A DNA stretch of 64,000 nt from Bradyrhizobium sp. B124 (GCF_038967635.1 NZ_CP152413.1:4030001-4094000); one strand, 5' to 3'; positions 37,406 through 47,115 are shown, numbered from the stretch's first letter. A program made the numbers and translations. The notes: generated by a model not told the origin, from the sequence alone.

Positions 37406-38977
37406 ATGACGCATGTCACGCTGCGCGCGGAGTTCGAAGACCTGATCGATCCGTATGCACCGGTCGGCCAGGTCGGGACCGGCTTCGATTTCACGGAAGG
37501 GCCGATCTGGCACCCGATCGATCACTTCCTGCTGTTCTCCGACATGCCCGGCGACGTGCGCCGGCGCTGGGATGCGCGGCGCGGCGTGGTCGAGGTCAAG
37601 CGTCCGTCGAGCAAGTGCAACGGCATGACCTATGACGCGGACCTCAATCTGATCGTCTGCGAGCATACGACTTCCTCGCTGATCCGTGAGCGGCCCGACG
37701 GGCGGCGCGAGGTGCTGGCCTCGCATTACGAGAACCAGGAACTCAACAGTCCGAACGACGTCTGCGTGCACTCCTCCGGCGCGATCTATTTCTCCGACCC
37801 CTGGTACGGCCGCATGCCGGTCTATGGCGTCGAGCGGCCGCGCCAGCTCGGCTTCCAGGGCGTCTATCGCGTGCCGCCCGGCGGCGGCGCGCCGAAACTG
37901 CTGGTCGATCGCTATTTGTTCGAGCAGCCGAACGGGCTGTGCTTCTCGCCCGACGAGCGCATCCTCTATGTCAACGACACCGTACAGGCGCTGATCCGCG
38001 CCTTCGATGTCGGCGCCGACGGCTCGCTCGTCAATCCACGCGTGTTCGCCTCTGGCATCCGCTCCGAGCTCGAGCCCGGCCTGCCCGACGGCATGAAATG
38101 CGACCAGCGCGGCAATGTCTGGGTCACCGCGCCCGGCGGCGTCTGGGTCTATTCGCCGGGCGGCGGCCTGCTCGGCAAGGTCCGCCTGCCCGAGCTCGTC
38201 GCCAACCTCGCCTGGGGCGGCGCCGATTTCCGCACGCTCTATCTGACTGCGACCCATTCGGTGTACGCGATCCCGACCAAGGTCGGGCCGCGCCATGAAC
38301 CCTATATGAGCGGCAAGCGCGGTGGCCCGAGTGCCCGATCGTCCGCTCCTGCGCCGAACCTGACCGCCGGCGAGATGCAGATCGATCCGCAGCGCTGCGC
38401 GATGATCATCCAGGACATGCAGAACGACGTCATCATGGACGGCGGCGCATTCGCCTCTTCCGGCGCGCCGGTCCATGCCCGCCAGCAGCACGTCGTCGAG
38501 AATGTCCGCCGCGTCGCGGAGGCCGCGCGCGCGCGTGGCGTCACCATTATCCATGTCTGGTTCGTGGTCGAGCCGGGCGCACCCGGCGTGACGCTGAATG
38601 CACCGCTGTTCGAGGGGCTGGTCGACAGCAAGGCGATGGTGCGCGGCAGCTGGGGCGCGGCGCCGGTCTCCGGGCTCGAGCCTCGCCCGGGCGATTTCGT
38701 GGTCGAGAAGATGCGGATGAGCGCCTGGGAGGGCACGCGGCTCGAGACCATCCTGAAAGCCACCGGCCGCGACATGATCATCAACACCGGGGCCTGGACC
38801 AACATGTCGGTCGAGCATACCGCGCGCACCGGCGCCGACAAGGGCTATTTCATGATCGTGCCCGAGGATTGCTGCTCGACCATGAATGCCGACTGGCACA
38901 ACGCCGCGATCAATTTTGCCCTGCAGAACGTCTCCGTCGTGACCAACGCAGACACCGTCATCAAGGCGCTCGGCTGA
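37406..38977 (+). CDS. SMP-30/gluconolactonase fused to isochorismatase-like domain
   Basis: 523 residues. Residues ~1-300 form a six-bladed SMP-30/gluconolactonase propeller: DFTEGPIWHP, ELNSPNDVCVHSSGAIYFSDPWYG and NGLCFSPDERILYVND carry the metal-binding Glu, Asn and Asp. After a short linker (~300-325), residues ~326-523 form an isochorismatase/cysteine-hydrolase fold. Asp337 (in QDMQND) and Lys435 of the triad are present, but the nucleophilic Cys is Ser468 (TGAWTNMSVEHTAR). It probably combines lactone opening with a second hydrolysis, unless the second domain is inactive. The gene follows the MBL gene by 17 bp. Confidence 0.88.
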   Translation: MTHVTLRAEFEDLIDPYAPVGQVGTGFDFTEGPIWHPIDHFLLFSDMPGDVRRRWDARRGVVEVKRPSSKCNGMTYDADLNLIVCEHTTSSLIRERPDGRREVLASHYENQELNSPNDVCVHSSGAIYFSDPWYGRMPVYGVERPRQLGFQGVYRVPPGGGAPKLLVDRYLFEQPNGLCFSPDERILYVNDTVQALIRAFDVGADGSLVNPRVFASGIRSELEPGLPDGMKCDQRGNVWVTAPGGVWVYSPGGGLLGKVRLPELVANLAWGGADFRTLYLTATHSVYAIPTKVGPRHEPYMSGKRGGPSARSSAPAPNLTAGEMQIDPQRCAMIIQDMQNDVIMDGGAFASSGAPVHARQQHVVENVRRVAEAARARGVTIIHVWFVVEPGAPGVTLNAPLFEGLVDSKAMVRGSWGAAPVSGLEPRPGDFVVEKMRMSAWEGTRLETILKATGRDMIINTGAWTNMSVEHTARTGADKGYFMIVPEDCCSTMNADWHNAAINFALQNVSVVTNADTVIKALG

Positions 38978-38989
38978 GAGGCGGATGCA

Positions 38990-39616
38990 TTGCCGAAGCT
39001 GCTTCACATCGCCTGCTCTCCCCGCGCCGATTCGGAATCGGCAGCCGGCGCGCGCGTCTTTCTCGATCGCTTCCGCGAAATGCGGCCGGACTGGGAGATC
39101 GACGCGATGAACCTGTGGCGCGAGCCGTTGCCCGAGTTCGAGGGGTATCTGCTCGAGGCGAAATACGCCCGGATCGGCGGCAAGAGCTTCACCAATTCGC
39201 AGCACGATGCCTTTGCAATGGCCGAGCGCCTGGCGCTGCGGCTGTCGCTGGCCGACCGCGTGCTGATCTCGACGCCGATGTGGAATTTTTCCATCCCCTA
39301 CAAGCTCAAGCAGTGGCTCGACGTCATCATCCAGCCCGGACTGACCTTCCGCTTCGATCCGGCGCTGGGCTATCTGCCGCTGCTCAAGGACCGCCCGACG
39401 GTCGTGATCATCGCCAGCGGCAGCGACTTCGTCACCGGCATGAACCGCGGCCGCATCGACATGGCGACGCCCTATCTGCGCGAAGCGCTGCGCTTCATCG
39501 GCGTGAGTGACGTGCGCTTCGTACCGATCGGTCCGACGACCGGCCCCGCTGATCCGATCCGCGCCGCCCGCGACGCCGCCCACCGCCGACTCGCGGAGAT
39601 GGCGGAGCGGTTTTGA
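38990..39616 (+). CDS. FMN-dependent NAD(P)H oxidoreductase (azoreductase-like)
   Basis: 208 residues with a TTG start at 38990; no in-frame ATG fits, and GAGAGG lies upstream. The flavodoxin-like pattern of AzoR/AcpD proteins is evident: LLHIACSPRADSESAAGARVF, RVLISTPMWNFSIPYKLKQWLD, and VVIIASGSDF near the flavin site. It would reduce quinones or azo bonds using NAD(P)H. It is the last gene of the large cluster, followed by a dispersed repeat, so reduction of a quinone-like intermediate is a fitting last step. Confidence 0.85.
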   Translation: MPKLLHIACSPRADSESAAGARVFLDRFREMRPDWEIDAMNLWREPLPEFEGYLLEAKYARIGGKSFTNSQHDAFAMAERLALRLSLADRVLISTPMWNFSIPYKLKQWLDVIIQPGLTFRFDPALGYLPLLKDRPTVVIIASGSDFVTGMNRGRIDMATPYLREALRFIGVSDVRFVPIGPTTGPADPIRAARDAAHRRLAEMAERF

Positions 39617-39639
39617 CCTGCTCTCACCACATCGTCGTC

Positions 39640-39755
39640 CCTGCGAAATAACCACAGGGTCGTGTTGTTGAAGCGAGCCGTGGCCCCAGCTCAGCAAGAG
39701 CAATTCGCATTGGTGGTTATGGGTCCCGGGTCGCGCTTCGCTTGCCCGGGACGAC
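39640..39755. repeat. Dispersed palindromic repeat
   Basis: ATAACCAC (39648-39655) pairs with GTGGTTAT (39713-39720), and GTCCCGGG (39723-39730) pairs with CCCGGGAC (39745-39752). The whole fills the 200-bp gap between converging genes. The GTCCCGGG...CCCGGGACGAC unit is a repeat commonly seen in Bradyrhizobium genomes, recalled rather than searched. Confidence 0.7.
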
Positions 39756-39816
39756 ACCAGGTTTGTTGCAGGGCCGGCGGACATACATCCGCATTCTCGC
39801 GACAGCGCTAACCACC

Positions 39817-41190
39817 CTACGTTTCCGTCGGCGGAAACACGAGCCTGCACAACAATCCCGGTGCGTTGTCGCGCAATTCGATGCGCGCGCCGTGCAGGCT
39901 GGCGACCGCCGCGACCAGGCTGAGGCCCAGGCCGTTGCCTGGCGTATAGCGGCTTTGCTCGAGCCGATAGAACCGCTTGAAGACGCGATCGTGCTGCTCG
40001 GCTGGGATGCCGGGGCCGTCGTCGGCGACCGAAATCACCGCTTCACCTTCGTCGTTGTCGCAGGTCACGGCCACCCGTCCGCCCGGGCGGCCATGCTTGA
40101 TGGCGTTGTCGACGAGATTGGCGATGGCGTCGAACAAGAGGTCGCGATCACCGGTGACCAGCACCGCCGGATCACCGGCAAGGTCGAGATGGGTCGTGAC
40201 CTCTTCGGCGGCGGCGTCGTAGAGCTCGACCACCTCGCCTGCGATCTCGACCAGATTGACGGTGCGGAACGCGCCCTTGCGAGCCCGCGTCTCGATCTCG
40301 GAAATCCGCGTGATCGACGCGAACATCCCGAGCACCGCGTCGAGATCGGCGATGGTGTCGCCGATCAGCGCCGCATCGCCCTCCCCGTTGCGCGGGGCGT
40401 GATAGGCCTTCTCGAGCCGGCCGCGCATGCGGGTCAGCGGCGTGCGCAGGTCGTGGGCGATATTCTCGCTGACCTGCTTGACGTCGCCCATCAGGGTCTG
40501 GATGCGATCCAGCATCAGATTGAGGTTCTCCGCGACGCGATCCCATTCGTCATGACTGCCATGAAGCGGGATGCGCTGGTCGAGGCCCGAGAGCATGATG
40601 GCGCGACTGGTCGCATTGATCGACTCGATCCGGCCGACCGTTCGCCGTGTGACCCCGATGCTGGCGGCAGCCGCGAGCCCAATGATCAGTACGACAACCG
40701 CGATGCCCGCGGCCCTGATCTGCGCCATGAAGCCGTCGAGATCGCTGATGTCGCGGCCGACCAGCAACCGATCACCGCCTGGCAAGGTCTTCGTCACGGC
40801 GCGCACGAGCGCGGTTCCTGAAGGCAGCTGTGGTAGCGAGGTTCGAAATTCCGTCCATCCATCTCCAACAGTGTCCGGTGGCCATTGCTTGAGATTTCCC
40901 GCGAGCACGACGGATCCGGGGCCGACCAGCAGATAAACCTGATCGGCAAGACCCTTGTTCGCGATGCGTTGGGCGATCAACGCGGTCAGGCCATCGCGGC
41001 CCGACCGCGCATAGGCATCATCCAGGCTTGCCTGCTCGGTCATGATGGCGCGGTCGGACCTGTCGCGCACATAGGACAGCGTCGACCAGTAGACATAGGC
41101 GAAGATCGCGGACACGATCAGGCCGAACGTACCGATGGCGATCAACGCCAGGCGAAACGTCGACGATCTGAGGGTCTTAGCCAGGAGCAC
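39817..41190 (-). CDS. Two-component sensor histidine kinase
   Basis: 457 residues. A short cytoplasmic N-terminus is followed by transmembrane spans at ~13-35 and ~161-180 that bracket a periplasmic sensor loop, then a HAMP region. The HisKA domain has phospho-His246 (SENIAHDLRTPLTRMR). The HATPase_c domain shows NLVDNAIKH, DDGPGIP and GNGLGLSLV. It is an intact EnvZ/QseC-like kinase encoded 3' of, and overlapping by 14 bp, its response regulator. The signal is unknown; the adjacent secreted Gly/His-rich protein might be a target or a metal-linked partner. Confidence 0.93.
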   Translation of the reverse strand: MLLAKTLRSSTFRLALIAIGTFGLIVSAIFAYVYWSTLSYVRDRSDRAIMTEQASLDDAYARSGRDGLTALIAQRIANKGLADQVYLLVGPGSVVLAGNLKQWPPDTVGDGWTEFRTSLPQLPSGTALVRAVTKTLPGGDRLLVGRDISDLDGFMAQIRAAGIAVVVLIIGLAAAASIGVTRRTVGRIESINATSRAIMLSGLDQRIPLHGSHDEWDRVAENLNLMLDRIQTLMGDVKQVSENIAHDLRTPLTRMRGRLEKAYHAPRNGEGDAALIGDTIADLDAVLGMFASITRISEIETRARKGAFRTVNLVEIAGEVVELYDAAAEEVTTHLDLAGDPAVLVTGDRDLLFDAIANLVDNAIKHGRPGGRVAVTCDNDEGEAVISVADDGPGIPAEQHDRVFKRFYRLEQSRYTPGNGLGLSLVAAVASLHGARIELRDNAPGLLCRLVFPPTET

Positions 41191-41869
41191 GGAGGCAGTA
41201 CCCGATACCGCGGATCGTGTGGATCAGCGGATAGGCTTGCTGGTCGTCGACCTTGCGGCGCACTCGGCCGACATAGACGTCGATGATGTTGGTCGAGGGA
41301 TCGAAGTGCAGGTCCCACACGTGCTGCAGCAGCATGGCCCGCGACACCACGCGGCCTTCGTTGCGCGCGAGATATTCGAGCAGCTGAAATTCCTTCGGCA
41401 GCAGCGGAATCTTGCGGCCGTGGCGGCTTGCCGTCCGCGCGATCAGATCGACCGCGAGATCGCCGACCCGCAGGATGGTCTCCTTGGCAACGGTCTCGCT
41501 GCGGCGGCCAAGCGCCTCCAGCCGCGCCAGCAGCTCGACAAAGGAAAACGGCTTGACCAGATAGTCGTCGCCGCCGGCGCGCAGGCCGCGCACGCGGTCA
41601 TCGACCTCGCCGAGCGCGCTGATGATCAGGAACGGCACCGCGATGCCGTCGTCGCGCATCTGGCGCATCACCGTGATGCCGTCGATGTCGGGCAGCATGC
41701 GATCGATCGTGATCACGGCGTAGTCGCGGGCCGCCCCCTGGCTCAGCGCCTCGCGGCCGTTCGCAGCCAGATCCACGTCATAGCCGCTGGTGGTGAGCTC
41801 CTCGACGAGCTGACCCGCGGTCTCCGGATCGTCCTCGACGACGAGAATGCGGCGGTGAGCTCCGGTCAT
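41177..41869 (-). CDS. OmpR/PhoB-family response regulator
   Basis: 230 residues. The receiver domain has acidic residues in VVEDDP (12-15), the phosphoacceptor Asp56 in VITIDRMLP and the conserved Lys in DDYLVKPFS. The C-terminal winged helix shows VSRAMLLQHVWDL and a typical end IRGIGYCLRAPG. It overlaps the kinase gene and is probably the first gene of the pair. Three direct repeats of CTCGGRGAGTTY precede its start. Confidence 0.94.
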   Translation of the reverse strand: MTGAHRRILVVEDDPETAGQLVEELTTSGYDVDLAANGREALSQGAARDYAVITIDRMLPDIDGITVMRQMRDDGIAVPFLIISALGEVDDRVRGLRAGGDDYLVKPFSFVELLARLEALGRRSETVAKETILRVGDLAVDLIARTASRHGRKIPLLPKEFQLLEYLARNEGRVVSRAMLLQHVWDLHFDPSTNIIDVYVGRVRRKVDDQQAYPLIHTIRGIGYCLRAPG

Positions 41870-41875
41870 GTTCTT

Positions 41876-41923
41876 GAACTCTCCGAGTTGTCCTGAACTC
41901 CCCGAGTTCTCAAACTCTCCGAG
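41876..41923 (-). promoter_or_regulatory. Triplicated direct repeat in front of the response regulator gene
   Basis: GAACTCTCCGAG (41876-41887), GAACTCCCCGAG (41895-41906) and AAACTCTCCGAG (41912-41923), read on the + strand, are 19 and 17 bp apart. On the gene strand they read CTCGGRGAGTTY. The copy nearest the ATG supplies a GGAGAG ribosome-binding site; the others could be decoy sites or binding sites for the regulator itself. Confidence 0.55.
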
Positions 41924-42015
41924 CGCCCCGCAACGGTCGCCGCCAGACTATCCCATTCCGGGGCTGGATGGAACGCCTGGCGACGGCCGCGACAACGGTG
42001 CGGTTCGTTGGGCGA

Positions 42016-42540
42016 TCACCAATAGTCCCCGCACACATTGACCCATTGCAGCCCGTACGACGTCCATACCCTGCGGTAGCAGCCGTCATAGTAATCGGCA
42101 TAGATGGCGGGCCCGCCGAAGAAGGCGAAGCGATGGAAGCGGTGATGGTGGTGGAAGAAGCCGCCATGATGGAAAAAGTGCGAGCCGTGGAATCCGGCAC
42201 CGGCGAAGCGCGGGCCGAACGCCGGTGCGCCGGCGAAGCGCGCGCCGCCAAAATGCCCACCGGCAAAATGTCCGCCGCCGCCCATGGCGGCGAACGCCAT
42301 ACCTCCACCACGCATGCCGCCGCCGAAGCCACCGCCATGCATTCCGCCACCAAAACCGCCACCGTGCATGCCGCCGCCCATGGCGCCACCAAAACCGCCG
42401 CCATGGCCGCCACCGAAGCCACCGCCACCGCCGTGCCCACCACCGCCACCGCCGCCACCTCTGGCCAAGGCTACGGGTGCAAGCGCGACGCTGACGGCGA
42501 GCGTCGCCGCCGTGAGAAGCGTGAAGAGCCTGTTCGTCAT
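42016..42540 (-). CDS. Gly/His-rich secreted protein
   Basis: 174 residues. A signal peptide ends near ALARG (residues 1-27). The mature part is mostly Gly with GGGMHGGGFGG-type repeats, then Gly/Phe/His-rich segments with HHHH, and ends in a short aromatic tail with two Cys (YYDGCYRRV, NVCGDYW). Low complexity rules out a domain call. It could bind metal through its His clusters, or be a wall or surface protein. It lies 146 bp upstream of the two-component genes on the same strand. Its coding strand is extremely G-rich and could form G-quadruplex-like structures. Confidence 0.65.
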   Translation of the reverse strand: MTNRLFTLLTAATLAVSVALAPVALARGGGGGGGGHGGGGGFGGGHGGGFGGAMGGGMHGGGFGGGMHGGGFGGGMRGGGMAFAAMGGGGHFAGGHFGGARFAGAPAFGPRFAGAGFHGSHFFHHGGFFHHHHRFHRFAFFGGPAIYADYYDGCYRRVWTSYGLQWVNVCGDYW

Positions 42541-42973
42541 GAAATCCTCCCTGATTGGGACCGCGGCGAACCTCGTGTCGCCGCACGCAGAGCATGATCA
42601 GAAGACGCAAGCGTGAGGCCGACTTCAACTGACAAATGCGCCAGATTCTGACGCCGGATTTAGGATTGGCGAGGAGGCCGGCACGCGCAGCAAATGCCTG
42701 GATCGCGGGCCGCGCCTGCGTTGGCCGAGATCGACGGACATTTGGCTGGAATCAGCGGTTAGCGCGCGTTGAATCGATCCGCCGGGTTTCTTAATCCTGC
42801 AGCCATCCAAGAAACGACGTCGTCGTGGCGGGATCGTAGACCCGGTTCACAATTTGTCGATTACCGGGTCTCCCCGTCGCGCCGGCCGTAACCCATCCGC
42901 GATGCAATCGTCTTTCGCCGGGCTTCTCTGGGCGCCGGGACGACGAGTGCTGACTTCCAGCAAGGAGCTTTCG
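42541..42973. other. Intergenic region between Gly/His-rich gene and catalase
   Basis: 433 bp without a gene. It contains the divergent promoters of the secreted-protein and catalase genes. The one notable element is the inverted repeat at 42838-42871, listed separately. I see no clear -35/-10 pair with consensus score. AAGGAG before katA is at 42962-42967. Confidence 0.5.
42838..42871. promoter_or_regulatory. Perfect 9-bp dyad upstream of katA
   Basis: AGACCCGGT (42838-42846) and ACCGGGTCT (42863-42871) are perfect inverted arms with a 16-bp spacer, about 100 bp before the catalase start. It may be an operator for a redox regulator or an RNA hairpin in the leader. Confidence 0.4.
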
Positions 42974-44437
42974 ATGAGCGACGAGATCAAGAGACCGTTT
43001 CTGACCCACGCCTCCGGCGCACCCGTTGCCGATAATGTGAACATCATGACGGCGGGGCCGCGCGGGCCGGCGCTATTGCAGGATGTCTGGCTGATCGAGA
43101 AGCTGGCGCACTTTCACCGCGAAGTGATCCCGGAGCGTCGAATGCACGCCAAGGGCGCCGGCGCGCACGGCACCTTCACCGTCACCCACGACATCACCCG
43201 CTACACCAAAGCCAGCATCTTCTCGGAGATCGGCAAGCAGACGCCGATGTTCGCGCGGTTCTCGACCGTTGCCGGCGAGCGCGGCGCGGCGGACGCGGAG
43301 CGCGACATCCGCGGCTTCGCGCTGAAATTCTACACCGACGAAGGCAATTGGGACGTGGTGGGCAACAACACGCCGGTGTTCTTCTTCCGCGATCCCCTGC
43401 GTTTCATCGACCTCAACCACGCGATCAAGCGGCATCCGCGCACGGGCGTGCGCGACCCCGACATGAACTGGGATTTCTGGACGCTGCTGCCGGAAGCACT
43501 GCACCAGGTCACCATCGTGATGAGCGAGCGCGGCATCCCGAAGAGCTTCCGTCACCAGCACGGCTTCGGCAGCCACACCTACAGCATGATCAACGCGAAC
43601 AACGAGCGCGTCTGGGTGAAATTCCATTTCCGCACCCGGCAGGGTGTGCAGAACCTGACCGACGCCGAGGCCGAGGCACTGATCGGCAAGGACCGCGAGA
43701 GCCACCAGCGCGATCTGTTCAACAGCATCGAGCGCGGCGATTTCCCGCGCTGGACGCTGTTCATCCAGGTGATGACGGACGCGCAGGCCAAGGCCTTCGC
43801 GTTCAACCCGTTCGATCTGACCAAGGTGTGGCCGAAGGCGGATTATCCCCTGATCGAGGTCGGCCATTTCGAGCTCAACCGCAACCCAGAGAACGTCTTC
43901 GCCGAGGTCGAGCAGGCGGCGTTCACGCCGGCCAATGTCGTGCCCGGCATCGGCTATTCGCCGGACAAGATGCTGCAGGCCCGCCTGTTCTCCTATGGCG
44001 ACGCACAGCGCTACCGGCTCGGCGTCAACCACCACCAGATCCCGGTCAACGCGCCGAAATGCCCGTTCCACAGCTATCATCGCGACGGCGCGATGCGCAC
44101 CGACGGCAATCTGGGCGGCACGCTGACCTATTGGCCGAACAGCCACGGCGAATGGACTGACCAGCCGCAGCTGAACGAGCCGCCGCTCGAAATCTCTGGC
44201 GCGGCCGGACACTGGGATCATCGCGTGGATGACGACCATTGGCAGCAGCCGGGCGATCTGTTCCGCAAGATGAATGCCGCGCAAAAGAAGGCGCTGTTCG
44301 ACAACACCGCCCGCCAGGTCGGCCAGGCGTCGAAGCACATCCAGGAACGGCATGTTGCGAATTGCGGCAAGGCCGATCCGGCCTACGGCAAGGGCGTGGC
44401 GGACGCGCTCGCAAAGTTCGCAGCCGGTAAATTGTAA
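42974..44437 (+). CDS. katA: Catalase (monofunctional haem catalase, KatA-like)
   Basis: 487 residues from ATG 42974 (AAGGAG before it). This length fits clade-3, small-subunit catalases. The distal His is in [12 protein letters not shown], the distal Asn in [14 protein letters not shown], and the proximal haem Tyr in [15 protein letters not shown]. It disproportionates hydrogen peroxide in the cytosol. No oxidative-stress regulator lies next to it; the inverted repeat upstream may be the control site. A copy of the dispersed repeat follows. Confidence 0.95.
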   Translation: MSDEIKRPFLTHASGAPVADNVNIMTAGPRGPALLQDVWLIEKLAHFHREVIPERRMHAKGAGAHGTFTVTHDITRYTKASIFSEIGKQTPMFARFSTVAGERGAADAERDIRGFALKFYTDEGNWDVVGNNTPVFFFRDPLRFIDLNHAIKRHPRTGVRDPDMNWDFWTLLPEALHQVTIVMSERGIPKSFRHQHGFGSHTYSMINANNERVWVKFHFRTRQGVQNLTDAEAEALIGKDRESHQRDLFNSIERGDFPRWTLFIQVMTDAQAKAFAFNPFDLTKVWPKADYPLIEVGHFELNRNPENVFAEVEQAAFTPANVVPGIGYSPDKMLQARLFSYGDAQRYRLGVNHHQIPVNAPKCPFHSYHRDGAMRTDGNLGGTLTYWPNSHGEWTDQPQLNEPPLEISGAAGHWDHRVDDDHWQQPGDLFRKMNAAQKKALFDNTARQVGQASKHIQERHVANCGKADPAYGKGVADALAKFAAGKL

Positions 44438-44468
44438 CGCAATGCCTTGACGAATGAAGCACTACGTC

Positions 44469-44575
44469 CCGTCATCCTGAGGTGCGAGCTCTTGCGAGCC
44501 TCGAAGGATGCACGGCCCCGTCTCTGGCCGATTCATCCTTCGAGGCCCGCTCCGCGGGCACCTCAGGTTGACGGG
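44469..44575. repeat. Dispersed inverted repeat (CATCCTGAGG / CATCCTTCGAGG family)
   Basis: CCGTCATCCTGAGGTGC at the left edge mirrors GCACCTCAGGTTGACGG at the right edge, and CCTCGAAGGATG mirrors CATCCTTCGAGG inside. The nested palindrome lies between the convergent katA and tex genes. This element is among the most common dispersed repeats in Bradyrhizobium-type genomes (recalled, not searched). Confidence 0.75.
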
Positions 44576-44656
44576 CAGCTCGGGCGACTCGGCCGGACGC
44601 GTCACGCAGTCGATTTGAAACAGGGCGGCGAGCGCAGCTTGCCGCCCTCACCTCGC

Positions 44657-46996
44657 TCAGGTCGGCTTGCCGCGTCCGCTCTTCTCGGCGGCGCGGCGTA
44701 GCGCCTCGGCGAGCGCACCGCCGCCCGACTGCTCCTGCGGCTTGCGCGGAGCTGACGACGTCATCTTGGCCGAGCCGCGTGAGAAATCGCGTGACGGTCC
44801 CGCATTGTCCTTCTTCGGCCCGATCTCGTCGTCAAGCCGCAGCGTCAGCGCGATGCGCTTGCGTGCGACCTCGACATCCAGGACCTTGACCTTGACGATG
44901 TCGCCCGGCTTCACCACCTCGCGCGGGTCCTTGATGAAATTCCTCGACATCGCCGAGATATGCACCAGGCCATCCTGGTGCACGCCGATATCGACGAAAG
45001 CGCCGAAGGCGGCGACATTGGTCACGGTGCCTTCGAGGATCATGCCCTTCTTGAGATCCTTGACCTCCTCGACGCCGTCCTTGAACACCGCCGCCTTGAA
45101 CGCCGGACGCGGGTCGCGGCCGGGCTTCTCCAGCTCGCGCAGAATGTCGGTGACGGTCGGCAGACCGAACGTGTCATCGACGAAGGATTGCGGCCTGAGC
45201 CCGCGCACCACGTCGGCGTTGCCGATCAGCGCCTTGATGTCGCTCTTGGTGGCCTCGAGGATGCGGCGCACAACGGGGTAGGCTTCCGGATGTACGCCGG
45301 ATGAATCGAGCGGGTCCTCGCCGTTGCTGATGCGCAGGAAGCCGGCGCACTGCTCGAACGCCTTCGGCCCAAGCCGCGGCACCTCCTTCAGCGCCTTGCG
45401 CGACTTGAACGGGCCGTTGGCGTCGCGGTGCTGCACGATGCTCTGCGCCAGCCCCTGCCCGATGCCCGACACCCGCGAGAGCAGCGGCACCGAGGCGGTA
45501 TTGGCATCGACGCCGACCGCGTTCACGCAGTCTTCCACCACGGCATCGAGCGAGCGCGCCAGCTTGGCTTCGCCGAGATCGTGCTGGTACTGGCCGACGC
45601 CGATCGCCTTCGGATCGATCTTGACCAGCTCGGCCAGCGGATCCTGCAGGCGCCGCGCGATCGAGACCGCGCCGCGAATGGTGACGTCGAGGTCGGGCAA
45701 CTCGTTCGAGGCGAAGGCGGAGGCCGAGTAGACCGATGCGCCGGCTTCGGAGACCACGATCTTGGTCATCTTGCGCTCGGGCAGCCGCTTCACGAGCTCG
45801 GCGGCGAGCTTGTCGGTCTCGCGCGAGGCGGTGCCGTTGCCGATCGCGATCAGCTCGACGCCATGCTCGATCGCGAGCTTGCCAAGGATGGCCAGCGCCT
45901 CGTCCCAGCGCCGTTGCGGCTCGTGCGGAAAGATCGCCGTATGCGCCACCACCTTGCCGGTGGCATCGATCACCGCGACCTTGACGCCGGTGCGATAGCC
46001 GGGGTCGAGCCCCATGGTGGCGCGCGGGCCGGCCGGCGCCGCCAGCAGCAGATCGCGCAGGTTCGAGGCGAACACGCGCACCGCTTCGGTCTCCGCCGCG
46101 GTCCACAGCCGCATCCGCAGGTCGATGTTGAGATGGATCTGGATCTTGGTGCGCCAGGCCCAGCGCACCGTCTCCGTCAGCCACTTGTCGCCCTTGCGGC
46201 CCTGGCTCGAGATCGCAAAGCGGTTCATGATCCTGAGCTCGTAGAGGCCGGGCACGCCGACCGCCGGCGCCTCGGCCTCCGGCTTGATCGCGAGGTCGAG
46301 GATCTCTTCCTTCTCGCCGCGGAACAGCGCCAGGATGCGGTGCGACGGCAGCTTCGGCAGCGGCTCGGAGAAATCGAAATAGTCCTTGAACTTCTCGCCT
46401 TCGGTCTTTTTGCCGGTACGGACGGTCGAGGCCATGATGCCGTTCGACCACATCTCCTCGCGCAGCGCGCCGATCAGATCGGCATCCTCGGCGAAGCGCT
46501 CGACCAGGATCGCACGCGCGCCGTCCAGCGCGGCGGCGACGTCGGCGACCTGTTTTTCGGCATTGACGAAGGGCGAAGCGGCCTCGTTCGGATCGCTCTC
46601 GGGCTGCGTCAACAGCCGATCGGCGAGCGGCTCGAGCCCGGCCTCCTTGGCGATCTCGGCCTTGGTGCGACGCTTCGGCTTGTACGGCAGATAGATGTCT
46701 TCCAGGCGGCCCTTGCTGTCGGCGGCCATGATCTGGGCTTCGAGCGCGGCGTCGAGCTTGCCCTGCTCGCGGATCGAGTTGAGCACCGCGGTGCGGCGCT
46801 CCTCGAGCTCGCGCAAATAGGTCAGCCGCTCTTCCAGCGTGCGCAGCTGGGCGTCATCGAGCGCGCCGGTGAGCTCCTTGCGGTATCGCGCGATGAACGG
46901 CACCGTGGCGCCGCCGTCGAGCAGCGTCACCGCCGCCTCGACCTGCTCGTCGCGAACTCCCAGCTCCTGCGCAATCTGATGATGGATCTTTGCCAC
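44657..46996 (-). CDS. tex: Tex family RNA-binding transcription accessory protein
   Basis: 779 residues from a GTG at 46996 ([14 protein letters not shown], matching the family start); 12 extra residues are possible from an ATG at 47032. In order: helical Tex N-terminus ([21 protein letters not shown]), YqgF/RNase H-like domain ([21 protein letters not shown]), helix-hairpin-helix ([20 protein letters not shown]) and a C-terminal S1 domain ([27 protein letters not shown]). It is a nucleic-acid-binding housekeeping protein. The size is standard. It is convergent with katA across a dispersed repeat. Confidence 0.95.
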   Translation of the reverse strand: MAKIHHQIAQELGVRDEQVEAAVTLLDGGATVPFIARYRKELTGALDDAQLRTLEERLTYLRELEERRTAVLNSIREQGKLDAALEAQIMAADSKGRLEDIYLPYKPKRRTKAEIAKEAGLEPLADRLLTQPESDPNEAASPFVNAEKQVADVAAALDGARAILVERFAEDADLIGALREEMWSNGIMASTVRTGKKTEGEKFKDYFDFSEPLPKLPSHRILALFRGEKEEILDLAIKPEAEAPAVGVPGLYELRIMNRFAISSQGRKGDKWLTETVRWAWRTKIQIHLNIDLRMRLWTAAETEAVRVFASNLRDLLLAAPAGPRATMGLDPGYRTGVKVAVIDATGKVVAHTAIFPHEPQRRWDEALAILGKLAIEHGVELIAIGNGTASRETDKLAAELVKRLPERKMTKIVVSEAGASVYSASAFASNELPDLDVTIRGAVSIARRLQDPLAELVKIDPKAIGVGQYQHDLGEAKLARSLDAVVEDCVNAVGVDANTASVPLLSRVSGIGQGLAQSIVQHRDANGPFKSRKALKEVPRLGPKAFEQCAGFLRISNGEDPLDSSGVHPEAYPVVRRILEATKSDIKALIGNADVVRGLRPQSFVDDTFGLPTVTDILRELEKPGRDPRPAFKAAVFKDGVEEVKDLKKGMILEGTVTNVAAFGAFVDIGVHQDGLVHISAMSRNFIKDPREVVKPGDIVKVKVLDVEVARKRIALTLRLDDEIGPKKDNAGPSRDFSRGSAKMTSSAPRKPQEQSGGGALAEALRRAAEKSGRGKPT

Positions 46997-47115
46997 GCCT
47001 GTCTCTCTCACCCCGTTGCGCCGCCAAATCACCGATGGCGCGGACGCCGCTTATGGACCATCCCGGAATGATTCATCAAGGCGCGCTGTGGATCAAATTT
47101 GGCGCGCCGCGCGCG

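Noticed and set aside
34464..39850. Long - strand frames of 967 and 862 codons
   Set aside because: They are shadows of the VWA, amidohydrolase, MBL and SMP-30 genes and carry Arg/Asp/His-rich compositions typical of antisense frames.
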